A stretch of DNA of 64,000 nt from Acanthopleura granulata. Lineage: Eukaryota; Mollusca; Polyplacophora; Chitonida; Chitonidae. This document shows positions 46,079 to 57,885 of the stretch, one piece after another. The position numbers and the translations under genes are program-made. The notes beneath the pieces were generated by a model. It was given only the letters and a program-made list of their open reading frames with translations, did not search any database and was not told where the DNA came from. The DNA is taken from assembly GCA_016165875.1 (NCBI GenBank), contig JABBOT010000007.1, forward strand, positions 7,907,245-7,971,244. Reading direction: 5' to 3'. The number at the start of each line of letters is the position of its first letter. Positions within the stretch are counted from its first letter, which is position 1.

Positions 46079-46575
46079 TTTGGATGAATTTGTATTACAA
46101 TGCATTAGACGGATATATTCTTGTACAACTGCAAAGAGAAAGAATTTGCATTATAATCAGTTAGTCAAATACATTCTTGCACAAGGGCACATCAGATGTG
46201 TCACAAGCGCAAATTGGATGGGTCAAGTCTCTTTATAATACATGTGTAGTCATACTCTTTCCTGCACAATTGTTTAGTGGATGGGTTTGCTTTATAACCT
46301 GTTGGTCAGATTCATTTTCGCACAGTAGCCTAGTGAGCGTATTTGCATCAAAATCTATGGGTCATATACGGTCTCGTACAAGTGCATAATTAAGGCATTC
46401 GCACCATAACCTCTCGGTCACATAAAAAGTAGATGTATTTGCATATAAATCCATTGGTTCACACCCTTTTTCAATTATGTAGTCGACATACATGCATTTT
46501 AATACATTAATCACATATTGTATTCTCGTAAAGGTGGATGTATTATCATTATAATTTACTGGCAACATATTCATA

Positions 46576-48312
46576 AACGGATAAATAATCCAAGGAATTA
46601 CCCGTAAACAATTAAGGGGCGCAAGTCATACTTGTCTAAATCTTCAGTCCTTAAGTTAAGAAATACTAATACCAATTTTAACGACGTACAAGCACGTGCA
46701 GCTCACACGGATGATTTCACCAATTCAGTTTCACTAGACATTTGAAATGTGGTTTAAGAACTTGGATTGAACCACAAGTTTAAAAAATGAGAGCACTCTC
46801 CTAATCTCATGTTAAGGAAAATGTATCAATATTTTAAATTCCAGGACCATCGACTATGCATTATTTTGTTTAAATCTTGACATATGTAAAAAGTTTGCTT
46901 TGTACAGGAATGAAGATTATTAGAGTTCTTCTAGGAAGGAATTGGCCACTATGTCTGGCGTTGAATACTTGATAACCCTATTAAGTGGAGAATTACAGTT
47001 TTCGCTCTTTTCAATTGCTTTTTTGTGTATATTTTTCATCTTGCGTAATGAATAACCGGAAGTCATATTTCTCTAATCCATTTTTTGCGGGGGAAAGCCA
47101 CGAAAAACTGCTGCTGGATTGATTTAAGTTTGTTTTCGATTTGAAGTCGGTATCGACTTTTCCAAACTACGCTGTTGTTCCAGACTGTCCATGGGATCAG
47201 AATACTGCGGTTGAAATACCTATACAGTATTCAGATCATTTCCATATGGATGCCAAATATGATTGACGTCTTAAAAAGCGGTCCATGCGATTTCGTTTCC
47301 GGCATGGCTCTCGCTTGCCTATCTTTTATAAGATGGTTTGATTTCCATTTCAATGTTGGCGTCTGACAGAAATTTTTCTTTCGTTTTCTCAGGCACACGA
47401 ATCTAGCCAATGATATGGCTATATGTTTTCTAATTTCCTGCATTCCGGCAAAAGCAGTTGCATTTTACATTGCATACATGAATAACAGTGAGGAAATGAA
47501 AAGTAATTTGCGATGTCTGATATAATTTACTCGGCAAAAACTGAATGGTTACCTATTAAGTAATGAGTTATAGGTATTAATGTCAGAAGTAACGCCTCAG
47601 GTAGCTTCTAGTCGATTATAAAATGCAGGGCGTACAAACATTGGGTATGTGGATGGGTGCCTGGAACAGCAATGTTACTTTTGGATTCATTAGATTGATG
47701 TTTACAACATTCATCTTCACAGTGTCGGGTTTTGTCAGCCACCTTGGTTCCGCTACACTCTTGATTGCGCTTCAGCACTTATGCACTTAGGGCCTGCGTT
47801 AAATCCGCCTCGTATGTATACATATACTTAAGCCTACATAGCAATGACTACTTGGGCTCTCTTGGAATGAAGAATACATATATTTGATATAAGTGAATTC
47901 AGTGTCTGAGTAGAGAGCAAAAATTCGAGAATAACGGAAGAACCCACCTGCACCTCGACCGGTACATCTAACAGAACTTGCGCACAGCAAGCTTAAGTAC
48001 CTGTCATCCATCCACACCGCCACAAGCCTTAATATTGTTAGTCAAATATCCAGATCACAATTTAGGCTGTCAACTCCCACAAGTGAAAGTCTCTAAGGCA
48101 AGTTTATATGATAAAATTTCATCTTAGTACTTACAACAAAATGTGAAAACGGTATATTATCTTAACAGAAGACAGATACGTGGCAGTAGAAGTACTCTTT
48201 AATTACGTCAAAAAAAAAAATACGTGTATTATTATAGCGGATTCCAATCCTTCACGTAGTCCACAACACATCATGTTTAACCGTTCAGGGATTCAAGGGT
48301 TGAAGTATACAC
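46576..48312. other. Unassigned sequence
   Basis: No exon with paired splice sites and no repeat was established. Frames at 47175 (+) and 47799 (-) have no recognisable domain. This stretch lies upstream of the membrane-protein exon at 49903 and is presumably intron of that gene. Confidence 0.3.
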
Positions 48313-48511
48313 AATGTACGTGTGAGTCAAAGTCCAGCTCATGCTTGCTTCCTCTTCGGCCGTACGTGGGAATGTCTGCCAGCAGCCTGAGCATGGTCGT
48401 GGGTTTCCACCGGGCTCAGCCCGGTATCCTCCAACCATAATGCTGGCGGCCGTCGTGGAAGTGAAATAGTCTTGAGAACGGCGGGAAACACCAATCAAAT
48501 AAATAATTAAA
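48313..48511 (+). mobile_element. SINE A, 5'-truncated
   Basis: It starts inside the box-B region (GTGAGTCAAAGTCCAGCTC) and continues through CGTACGTGGGAATG, GGTCGTGGGTTTCC and ACCATAATGCTGGCGG to ACCAATCAAATAAAT. The GTACGGCGTAAAAC motif is mutated to GAACGGCGGGAAAC. Confidence 0.85.
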
Positions 48512-49109
48512 CAATATCCTGATATACAGCAAAAAGGCATAAAATTATCCCAGTTACTCTTTTATTTCAACAGTTCATTTAAACAAAGCAGTGGTGTTAA
48601 AACTGTGACGTGTTTAGACAGCCATTACTCCCGGGATGTGTAGACAGAGGTACTGCACATGTACGTACATGTATGTACAAAGCTTTGCGCCATAAATATT
48701 CCACGCTATGATTGCACGTTGCAACTGATGGGTTGTATGTTTATACCAATGATCCAGCGACAAAACTCAATGCCATATTATATCCATGTGTATATTATAA
48801 CCTTCAGAAATGGCGAATCGTTTTTTGTTGTTGTTGTTTTCTTTTTTGTCCGCAGTTTCCAAAACCTGGCAATTAAAGCGAGCGATGTATCTGCATGTAC
48901 AAAGTTTCCATCCTTTGAACCCAGTGTGTTTGAAAATTAAGCACATTGACGAATTAGGCATCACAGTCAGATGACAGGAGACATTTACTTCAGTTAACAG
49001 CCATCTCTATCATTCGCGTTTTTCGTCTTTGTGCACTGTCAACCAGGCTATTGTTTAGTTGCAGTAATGAACCTCTCACTTTTTCCATGGAGCCCAAGCG
49101 CTGCGAGAG

Positions 49110-49354
49110 GGGCCTCCATCGCTCAGTTGGTGAGCGCGATAGCGCAGCGCAATGACCTAGAAGCCTCCCACCACTGTGGTCGCTGTGAGTTCAAGTCCAG
49201 CTCACGCTGGCTTCCTCTCCGGGAAAGTCTGCCAGCAACTTGTGGATGGTCGTGGGTTTCTACCGGGCTCTGTCCGGTTTCATCCCCCCATGATGTTCGC
49301 CGCCGTCGTATAAGTGAAATATTCGTATAAAACCAATCGGATAAATAAATAAAT
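49110..49354 (+). mobile_element. SINE A, full-length, with target duplication
   Basis: Head GGGCCTCCATCGCTCAGTTG, box A GGTGAGCGCGATAGC, box B TGTGAGTTCAAGTCC, body GGTCGTGGGTTTC and GTATAAGTGAAATATTC, and an AAATA tail. It is flanked by AAGCGCTGCGAGAG (49096-49109) and AAGCGCGGCAAGAG (49355-49368), a 14-bp target-site duplication with two mismatches. Confidence 0.92.
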
Positions 49355-49902
49355 AAGCGCGGCAAGAGTTACAATGAGTTTTATGTCCTAAAATGTTGAT
49401 CTTCTGATTTAGGACTTTTGTCGTTGAATGCATGTATCTTGAAAAATAAGCGACACAGCCATCCATATGTTGCATAGAATATCCCTAGCATACATGGGGA
49501 CTTAACAATACCAACACATCCCACTGACTCACTCGGTTTTTTTTTCCTTTGCGCTTTTTTCTACCGTGTTAGGCGCCGTTGTTGGTGGTCATGTTGGTGA
49601 AATATGGTAAAACAGGCGAAACAGAAGAACAAACAGCTTGTCAGTGCGATTTTTGTTTAGAACCGGTAATTTCTGTTTTGTGCGCTCACACTTCTATCAC
49701 TGGAGTAAAGAGAAATTGTTCTCTAGTGTGGGGGTAGATGGTGTTTATATAACGTAGTATTACAACTACAGAAAGTATAAGTACAAATATAGAAACAGGA
49801 TATCCAGTGCTTTATTCACCCTCAGTCATACATCATCGTATAGTTCGTGAATTTTGTTCTTATTACGTGTCTCTGCATTTTCTTTTTCTCTCTACCTTAC
49901 AG

Positions 49903-50198
49903 GGCTGTTGCTCTTTGTATCAGAGGCGGATGGTAAAGCGTTGGGGTCGAATGGTACGAGCACCAACTACAGCCGACACAAGAGCCAACTCGTGAAGTCC
50001 GTGAAGAAAATCAACGAGACGGAGAGAGTGCTAATCCTAATCTGTGGTTTTATCCTCGGGGTACCTCTCACGGTACTGGCGGGGTGCGGTGTGCGGGCCT
50101 TCGCTCTGTCCATGTGGGAAGATTATAAAATCAAAGCTATTCGGAGGAACTACCTGTACAGGATGCGTGTTGCCAGCGGAGAGTCAAGCCCGAGGTGA
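49903..50198 (+). CDS. Last coding exon of an unidentified single-pass membrane protein
   Basis: The exon follows a strong acceptor (TTTTCTCTCTACCTTACAG, AG at 49901-49902). It enters with two bases completing a split codon and runs 98 codons to TGA at 50196-50198. It encodes LLLFVSEADGKALG, then a stalk with three N-glycosylation sequons (NGT, NYS, NET) and the basic stretch KSVKKIN. One membrane helix follows (VLILICGFILGVPLTVLAG), then a short tail with WEDYKIKAIRRNYLYRMR ending SSPR. Sequons before the helix and basic residues after it suggest a type I orientation: outside stalk, membrane, cytoplasmic tail. Codons are G/C-ending and unlike the A+T-rich flanks, which strongly supports real coding. 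Upstream exons were not found, so the ectodomain and family are unknown. Downstream of the stop comes a minisatellite from about 50478. Confidence 0.7.
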
Positions 50199-50477
50199 CG
50201 AACAGATGACGAAGAAACCTTCACATAACATAGCCTATATGCCCTGGAGAACGAAATGAATTTATGCAAACAAAGCTATAAATCAAATCCATTCCAAAAT
50301 GACATCCAGGCGACGATCTTCGTGTCGTCTGTCATGATGGGCAGGCATGGTGTCTCACAGCGCATGCGTGAATAACATTATAAAAAGGGAAAACTCGATT
50401 TGGTGTAGAGCCGAGAGCTGGGGTAGGGGGGGAATTCACTTTGAAATCTTTCTTCAGTAAGCTTCCCCAGTGGGACA

Positions 50478-51340
50478 GTATGCAGATTATTGACTTGCCG
50501 ATACGTCCACAGCAGTATACAGACTCCAGACTTGCCAATACGTCCATATAACAGTGCAAATTACTTCTGCGTGTAAACATCAATACAGATTACAGACTTT
50601 TCCATACGTCCGCAACCATGCAGAGTATCGCGTGCTTGTGCACGCGCAACACAGCATAATGCACATGCGTGCACATCACTACAGCATGCTCAATGTCTTC
50701 AATTCAACAAGAATACGTCTATATAAGTACGACAATACACACTACATTTACGCTCACATCATTAGAGTAGGCTATTGATTAACTATAAGTGTGCAACAAA
50801 ACAGACTACATCTGCGTGTTTATGAATACAGACAACATCTGCGAGCTCATCAACACAGACCACTGACACACTGTTTATAACAACATACACATCAAGGCTA
50901 CTGCTACATGGGCGTGTACGCCCGTACAAAAAACTTACTGTGCATACGTTTACAACAGTACAGACTAAATCTATGCGCACAACGACACAGACAACATCCA
51001 CGTGTATATCACCACATGGGCCTATTAATGACTGTAATTCACAAACAACGTGTGCGCTTGTCGAAATATACTTCAATAACAATACAAAAACATCTACGTG
51101 TGCATGCACCAATACACGCGTTTGTCTATCCAGCAATACAAACCACATATCTGCGCGTGCATCAATATATGTGTGGTGGTCGACACAACAATACAAACAG
51201 CACAACATCCACAGTATAAAGTACATAGATGCGCTTGCAATAATACAAGCTTTGTCTATACCCCTACAAAAATGCAAAATGAACCTACGTGTGCACCAAT
51301 ACAGGCGTTTGTATTTCTATTCCTCTACAACAATAGCATG
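50478..51340 (+). repeat. Degenerate minisatellite of about 28-32-bp units
   Basis: Variants of ACAATACAGACTACATCTGC, GTGTGCATCA and CACAACGACACAGACAACATC recur for about 860 bp beginning some 280 bp after the membrane-protein stop codon. Long frames on both strands here (103, 152 and 164 codons), rich in T, H and C, come from the array. Confidence 0.75.
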
Positions 51341-51799
51341 TTTTTTGCGTAAAAATACTCCCCTAAGACCTGCAAACATTACATCCTTCGTATCATAGAA
51401 AAATTAGGGGAATCTGGTTGCGATATATGCACAGACATAACCATTGGCACATTACACAAGTTTACCTGTTTCTCCAGTGGAGTTCCGCAGTGCACACAGG
51501 GTATAGGGCACTATTCCTGCTGGTTGATAGAGGGGCCGGCGGTAGAAATATGTTGCTATGTCACATTTAAAAGGAATTACTGTTTAGATGCGTTATGATG
51601 ATAAAGGTACCGTTGTGATGGTTCTAACAGATCAGGAGAGAATCTTATTATTGGCAGGCCTGTCGATAATAGAATATACACATGTGTATATTCACCAACC
51701 TGTAAACTTCAATGAGCGCAGCACTCTGCCAAATACCTGGACAACATAGACAGTGGAAATGTGTACGAAGACAGACATAAGTACAAGATATGTGGTTAA
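51341..51799. other. Unassigned spacer between two minisatellites
   Basis: No exon or repeat identified in about 460 bp. Confidence 0.3.
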
Positions 51800-52260
51800 C
51801 GCTGGTTGGTATAAACACACAGAAATATTGGTTAACAGCGAACACACACACTAGCTGGTTAACTGTGGTCAGAAACACAGTCTTTCATTCGCAGTAACAT
51901 GAAACCATTTTGTTTTCAAAGTGGAGAGAAACAGCAGTTGCTTAGCAGAGACATGGAACATTTGTCGAACATTAACAGTGGTTAACTGGTTATAATACCA
52001 AATGATTGGTTACCAGTGACAAACTTAACTGGTTGGTTACCAGCGATCACACTGGTAGTTGGTTGACGGTGATAACATAGGTAGTTTGTTACCAGTGACA
52101 ATAAAACTTGGCCACCGGTGACACAGTAATTGGTTTGTCCCCAGAGGCACTATATATGTGGTTGCGTACCTGACAATATAGGCGGTTGGTCAGCAGTGAC
52201 AATTTAGGTGGTTGGATTCCAGTGACGATGCAAGAGGTTGGTTATCAGTACACACCATTG
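51800..52260 (+). repeat. Degenerate minisatellite of about 33-bp units
   Basis: GGTTGGTTACCAGTGACAAT and TATAGGTGGTTGG variants recur: GGTTGGTTACCAGCGATCAC, GGTGGTTGGATTCCAGTGAC, AGAGGTTGGTTATCAGTAC. The upstream end is the more degraded. Confidence 0.7.
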
Positions 52261-53892
52261 CTTCACACTGAAAGGAAAAAGTGGCTGACCTATCAACAGT
52301 GTCCAGTATAACCCAAACGGAACCGCATGCTCAGTTCCACGTGCGTCCAGTGACCACAACCGTGGATAGAGTAGTGCTGATGTTTATTTACCACGACTAT
52401 ATATAAGAAAAGATTGTCGATCTGAACAAAGAATTGTACATCACTATGATATACATTTATCAGTAGCAGTAAAGCTGTTCTTTCTACTCACAGGACAGAG
52501 TTTAAATACAATGTATTTCGGGAAACAATTACTGTAAGTTGGTCGGAAAAGAGATGGGAATAATAAAAAAAATACTGCTCAACATTTGTTGTAAATAGTA
52601 CGTAATTAATAATGACACGTGTGCTATAGCAGAGTATGAAACGGATTTGCTATGGTATCGTTCATGCTATGCATGTCCAGCAAATGGCTGTGTGTTCGGA
52701 TAGTAAACGTCCTATTAGGCCTACTCTTTTACATCAACCTTGCTCGATCTTTGTACCAAAAAATGCACTGTTTGAAATACAAGTAAAATACTGTCGTTTT
52801 CTGTTTGTACTGTCTCCCACCAGTATTTAGTACATGTTTAAAAAGCGTATTATTAAATACAGACCTTTAGCTGCAACTCTGCCATATAAATTATAGATGG
52901 GCGAATGGCCGTGTCAAACGGCTCTACAATACAAAATAACAAATAATCCGATTGTGCAAAATTAAGTCGTCTGTCTAATGACTGGCGATACATATCACTA
53001 TAGACAATTGTCCACGTTATTTAAAATCTATCCACAGAGTATTAATAAATTAGTATTAATTATTATTCACCCCTGGCTTTGTGAGAAATTATCGTACATT
53101 GCTTGTATGACATATAATTATAAACGTGTGTGGGTGTTTGATTTTCTATCTTGAGGTGAACGTTCTTGAGTGATAGCTTTTCAAGTCACCTATCGTGTGT
53201 AAAAACTGGAGGTGAATCACCGACTGTAGATTAAGAAATGTTAGGACTAATTTTTACTCTTGTATTCACGTTGGATAAAATTAAGGAATAATTCTAAACC
53301 CAAATATGTCAACACAATTATTCCAACGATAGGGCAACAGATATAATATGGATGGATCTCGTCTTGTTCGCTTTGGTGTTAGGGAGGAATAGGCCTAGTA
53401 CGGCTACTTCAATATCCCAAATGTTACTTCAAAGCGGACGTTTCTTAACACGCTGTGGATCATGCTTTGGTTGATTCCAGTGGTTTTGATTATCTCTAAA
53501 ACAATGGGGCAAGGGGAAAGTAGGTATAGGAAGGGTTTGTAACGACACGTTTTAGTAACTACTATGATCTTTGCACCGACTAAACGTTACTTTTCAGCTG
53601 ACTTGAGCCCACTTACACGAAGCCCTTTTACCTTACGAGCACGTAACTACCACAACAACCAACAATGTATGCATTTGTTATTGCAGCTATGTGCTCGTAA
53701 CGTCAAGTGGGCATGAGAATTACCGCACCACAGGATTGCTCTTGGAAACAGGTTCAGTCCTGATGCAGGGCAGTTTGTCTTCAGCAGAAGTGTTGTCAAG
53801 GATGCTTATATGCGTGGCTATTTATGTATGTATGTATGTAGGCATGTGTGTCTACGTGTATGCGTGTATCTATGTAAACATCTATGCTTAGG
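52261..53892. other. Unassigned A+T-rich sequence
   Basis: An acceptor-like TTGTTATTGCAG occurs at 53677-53688, followed by an open frame, but no donor or domain supports an exon. A short TATG repeat lies at 53823-53838. Nothing else was seen. Confidence 0.3.
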
Positions 53893-54116
53893 TTTTACGC
53901 CGTACACAATTTTTCAGTTATATGACAACGAGGGGTCCTTAAAATGTATATGTACCATGACTTCTTGTGGTAGGGCCAGTCTATGTTGTCGAGGTGCTCC
54001 CGCCATTGGAACACCATGCCAAAGACTCCAGACATGACACCCCACCCAGTCACATTACACTGAGACCGGGCTGGCCAGTACTGTTTCCTTGCTCTAATCT
54101 CTCAGACCTGAGCGTG
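53893..54116 (-). mobile_element. SINE B, 3' part, minus strand
   Basis: TTTTACGCCGTACACAATTT, CAGTTATATGACAACGAGG, CTTGTGGTAGGGCCAGTC and CACCATGCCAAAGACTCCAG match the body of the fuller copy at 55815-56140. The tRNA-like head is absent. Its terminal GTACGGCGTAAAAC is shared with SINE A. Confidence 0.7.
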
Positions 54117-54682
54117 TAGTTATGTGCATGTAACTGCATAGCCTTATGTCGCCTTCAGCATTACTCGCCATGGCCATTACATGCAGGTAAGGACATGTGT
54201 GCTCAATTGCTTCTGCTTCAGTTTCCCGGTTTGAAAACTTTTCATTTTTTTTATTTTTCTTGGGTAAAACTCTCTGCAACCTGACTTCTTGTGTGTATGT
54301 GCAGTTTGTGTGTGAAACTCCGGGTGACCAAGAGGTTGTCGCTCTTTACATTTGTGACATACGGTACCCACAATTCAACATACGTTCTTCAAGAGGTGTT
54401 GGTTAGGTGTCCAACCATTTTGTGACGTGACTCTGGTGGCATATAGTTAACCCTGTTATATAAAGGGTTACGTGTTTATTTTAAATGATAAGTGAACGCT
54501 GTAAACTGTGATCTCATTAAAGTGTCAGAGAAATCTCGTGATGATGGCGAATGCTTGGCCCTTTGGAATTTTATATTATCCGATCGCACTGTTGTTTGCA
54601 GTTACCTGTAAAATGTCGTCGGCTTTCAGTTATTGGTGGCTTCCTATGAGTTAGAGGCTACCTTAGGTAATACAAATACTTT

Positions 54683-54684
<2 letters not shown>
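54117..54684. other. Unassigned sequence
   Basis: A CAGGTAAGG donor-like word at 54185 follows a short segment with an ATG, but no frame or acceptor confirms an exon. Confidence 0.25.
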
Positions 54685-54731
<47 letters not shown>

Positions 54732-54732
54732 T

Positions 54733-54791
<59 letters not shown>

Positions 54792-54815
54792 CTATATATA
54801 TAGAGAGAGAGAGAG
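54685..54815. repeat. Compound (TA)n-(TC)n-(TA)n-(GA)n hairpin microsatellite
   Basis: About 45 bp of TA, then about 40 bp of TC, then TA, ending in AGAGAGAGAGAG. The TC and GA arms around the central TA tract are complementary and form a near-perfect hairpin. Confidence 0.95.
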
Positions 54816-55211
54816 ATCCATCACCGAGGGGCAGTTTTAAATGGTCCTTATAAAGCCAGATTGGTAAAGTTATAAATTATGTCTTGTTAATGACAATGAA
54901 CGTTACTTACTTACTTACTAATTAGTGCAGGCACTGTAGTCATGGTTATATGTTGCAAATATAGACTGCGACCATGTTGAATATGTTACGTAATGGGCAC
55001 TGTTCTAGCCAAGCTTGATGCACTGTATATGTCGAACACGTATAGCCAAAAATGTACGCGCGGTTGTTTATGAATATCCTGTTTACTACCTGTAAATGTA
55101 TACCATATGTTCATTTTTTAAAATAAATATTGAAAATGTTCGTTTGAAATTTTTGTTTTGACTCATTCAGTTACAAAATAGAACATTACGTGTAGAATAC
55201 ATTTATATCCC

Positions 55212-55429
55212 GGGCCCTCAGTGACCGAAACGGTTAGCACAGCGCAATGACCCATGAGCCTCTCACCAATGCAGTCTCTGTGAGTCCAAGTCCAGCTCAC
55301 GCTGGCTTTCTCTCCGGGCGCACGTGGGAAGGTTGGCCAGCTACCTGCGGATGCTCGTTGGGTTTCTCTCGGGCTTCCACCCATCATAATGCTGGCCGCC
55401 GTAGTATAAGTGAAACAAAAAAATAAAAT
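55212..55429 (+). mobile_element. SINE A, near full-length
   Basis: GGGCCCTCAGTGACCGAAAC, a shortened box A, box B CTGTGAGTCCAAGTCC, body CGCACGTGGGAAGG and CATAATGCTGGCCGCCG, and GTATAAGTGAAAC joined directly to an A-rich tail. The GTACGGCGTAAAAC motif is deleted. Confidence 0.85.
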
Positions 55430-55814
55430 TTAAGACACCTCAATATTCGTCTAAATTTCATTCCATCTTCCTGGATCTGAAAGAGATTGGGCTTATGGCT
55501 AATTTTGAAATGGATTCTCAGTGCCACTGAAGAGAGATAGCTAATTTTGTTTGTCTCCTCGATACAAGCGTGCCTTGTTTTACCCGGAAATAGACACCAA
55601 ACTTACTGGAGAGCTTTCCGCGGGAAATTTTCTTTTCAGGTATATACAGTATCTGGCTATTAGCAGATCATTTTTATGACAGTCGCATCAATCGTAATTT
55701 GTGGCAAAGAAGCAGTTTTGAGAGCGCATTTACAAAGATATCGCAGACTTTGTCGACTGTAGCTACTATATACTTTTGTGATAACACATATGTATGTATC
55801 TATGATTGGGTTCT

Positions 55815-56140
55815 ACTTAGTACCGGTAGTCAACAATTTTGCAGTCATATGACGACAAGGAGTTCTTAGAGTGTATATATACTGTATCTTCTTTTGGAAG
55901 GGCGAGTCCCTTGTCGCCAAAATGCTGCCGCCACTCCTTAAAACATCATGCCGAGGACGCCAGTCATATTACACCGGGCCAACAAGCCCTGTTTCTTTGC
56001 TTTAATTTCTCAATGCTGAGTGTCAAGCGAGGCAGCAATAAGTACCATTTTTAATGTTTGGTATGACCGGACCCGGGATTTATCCCTGATCTCCCGACCT
56101 TTAGGCGGACGATCTAACCGCTAGGCCACCGGTCAACAAC
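55815..56140 (-). mobile_element. SINE B, near full-length, minus strand
   Basis: On the minus strand the head reads GACCGGTGGCCTAGCGGTTA with GATCGTCCGCCTAAAGGTCG and GGGAGATCAGGGATAAATCC, a tRNA-like A-box/B-box pair. The body (GGCGACAAGGGACTCGCCC and others) follows, ending in ATGACTGCAAAATTG. It is the reference copy for SINE B in this window. Confidence 0.8.
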
Positions 56141-56150
56141 GCATGTTAAA

Positions 56151-56778
56151 GACACAGGTAATTACGATCAATTTAGTCTGAGACAGTATTATAGAATCGG
56201 TCCTTGATATCAGTGAGGTGCCAGTCGCCTATGTATATGATGGAAATACATTTATTAAAAAGCTGGTAAAATCATTAGGCAAACCTTTCACAGAAGTTGT
56301 TCAGTCATTCAGGAAGGAAAGTATACTTTGCTTACAATGTTTAACAACAGATAAGATAATGTCCATTCTTCTTGAAGCATTTCTTTGAAGTTTCAAATGG
56401 GTAAAGATATAATGAAAGCAACCTATCACTATTTACATGTAGTAGGCCCCGTGTGTGACAGGCATAAATATACAATTACATGTAAAAACCTTTATTCCGA
56501 AATTATTGGATCATTACGCCAAAGACAAAATGGGAAGCAACACAAAATTTAAAACGATTTCAGACGATGTAGTTGCATCTTATCACGGGTTATTGGCAAT
56601 AATAATTTTTGTTTTAAAAGATTGATGGTACTGGTAAAATCCCTGCAGAGTCTTTTTCCTCAGTGATCTGTTAAAATCAAAAGTCGATGAAAAAAAATAA
56701 AACAATAAACTATCCAAATGTAAGGTAGCAATGGCTTGCTACTTTGTGCAAAAAAGCAAGTATCAGACAACATTGAGT
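56151..56778. other. Unassigned A+T-rich sequence
   Basis: No exon or repeat identified. Confidence 0.3.
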
Positions 56779-56870
56779 TGGAAAACGGTTATGATTAGGC
56801 GCCAAGAAAGTGAAATCAATTTTTACAATTACCAGAACGAGGAACCGGGAATGGGATGGTACAAACTCAA
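56779..56870 (+). repeat. Low-copy repeat K, copy 1
   Basis: TTGGAAAACGGTTATGATTAG, AAGTGAAATCAATTTTTAC and AATTACCAGAACGAGGAACC align with 59214-59300 at about 70 percent of positions. In one frame both encode a peptide of the form NFYxYQNxEPxM, so the family may derive from a coding sequence. Confidence 0.5.
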
Positions 56871-56950
56871 TTTGGATGACAGACTAGTTATAGATGAATT
56901 GTGTACATGTACATGAACGAAACCAATAAAATGATAAAATTTACTTTGTG

Positions 56951-57187
56951 AAGATGCAACGCTTTTGCAAACAAGAATTTGACCAATCGATAAGAGAGTT
57001 GTTGAAGTTCTCGACAACAAAAACCCGATGTGTAGGATACACAGTGTACCTGAACATACTCAAGTACGTCGAATTGAACTTAAAAATCAACTGCCTTGAA
57101 ATGGTGGCTGCGGAGGGCGTTATCCTCGACATTGATGTCCACAATTATCATTCCAACTTGGTTACACTTACTCTCATTGCCTCATAA
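56951..57187 (+). CDS. Candidate ORF, unidentified
   Basis: 78 residues from ATGCAACGCTTTTGCAAAC, starting MQRFCKQEFDQSIR, with a helix-rich composition, ending in TAA. No domain recognised. It lies between repeat K and the minus-strand frame 57347-57610. A similar-length frame is open on the other strand. It may be part of a decayed mobile element or chance. Confidence 0.15.
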   Translation, partial: KMQRFCKQEFDQSIRELLKFSTTKTRCVGYTVYLNILKYVELNLKINCLEMVAAEGVILDIDVHNYHSNLVTLTLIAS

Positions 57188-57346
57188 ACGAAACTGTTCT
57201 ATACAGAAACCGCCTGGAGAGATCATTAATTTCTGGAACTTGCGCGCATTCTACACATCCAAATGTCCAAAACATTGATTAACCAATCACAGCCAGCGCA
57301 TTGACAATTACAGAGAATATCAGTTGTGAGTCGAAGTGAAAGCTTC

Positions 57347-57610
57347 TCAAAGTTCCCGAAATGCCAGCCACCGGATACATTGATTTCGAAACAGCCATAA
57401 AATGACACAGATATCTGAACCTGCGACAGCGGAGGAAATTGATTTTTCATATAATCGTCTTTTCGGACATTTCTTTTTCAGAATTTGGACGAGTTCTTTG
57501 TCCAATACGTGAATCGCAGTTCTGAGTGCCTTTAACCTTGTTAGTATTTCAGAATATTCTTTAAAGCGTAGTCCCGAAGCACATTGCCAAGAATCCGTTC
57601 CCACGGACAA
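57347..57610 (-). pseudogene. Possible decayed coding fragment, unidentified
   Basis: The minus frame has a convincingly helical, charged stretch (EYSEILTRLKALRTAI, DKELVQILKKKCPKRR) and then turns improbable. A second minus frame (57226-57450) overlapping its end has a beta-like stretch (VSFYGCFEINVSGG). A shift between the two frames would give a longer mosaic. This looks like a frameshifted remnant, or two short exons joined near GCTGTCGCAG. I recognise no family and do not join them. Confidence 0.2.
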
Positions 57611-57885
57611 TAACTGTGGGGGTCAGGCAGATGGAACTGTTCTAGAACGGCACCACATTAGCCTTGGGCAACCGGGATTCTGCTGGTGGGCTGTGAGTCC
57701 AAGCAAGAGGCTGGGTCCCATTGCATTGTTTTCATGTAATTGTTTATTAAATGTAATAACATAAGAGCACTGGAATAACTCCAGACAACAAAAGACGAAT
57801 AAAGTGCAATTAACATCTTTGCGTTTTTACCTATAATTCTTCTTAATCCTAGGTGTCATTAATTATCTATATCGCCGCTGTTTAA

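Larger units (their letters stand above)
45225..46575 (+). repeat. Tandem array of about 55-60-bp units, interrupted by two SINEs
   Basis: The unit reads roughly TCTATTGGTCACATACATTC, TTGCACAACTGCATAGTGG and ATGTATTTGCATTATAA. At least twelve degenerate units can be followed. A SINE B fragment sits at about 45322-45415 and a full SINE A at 45816-46078. Reading frames in the array are artefacts. Confidence 0.85.

Noticed and set aside
50783..51398. Frames of up to 164 codons on both strands
   Set aside because: Derived from the degenerate 28-32-bp array. Thr/His/Cys richness reflects ACA/CAC-rich units.
53677..53891. Possible exon after TTGTTATTGCAG
   Set aside because: No donor, no domain, and the frame runs into a TATG microsatellite.
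56054..56135. Minus-strand tRNA-like sequence
   Set aside because: It is contiguous with the SINE B body, and the anticodon and acceptor stems do not pair.
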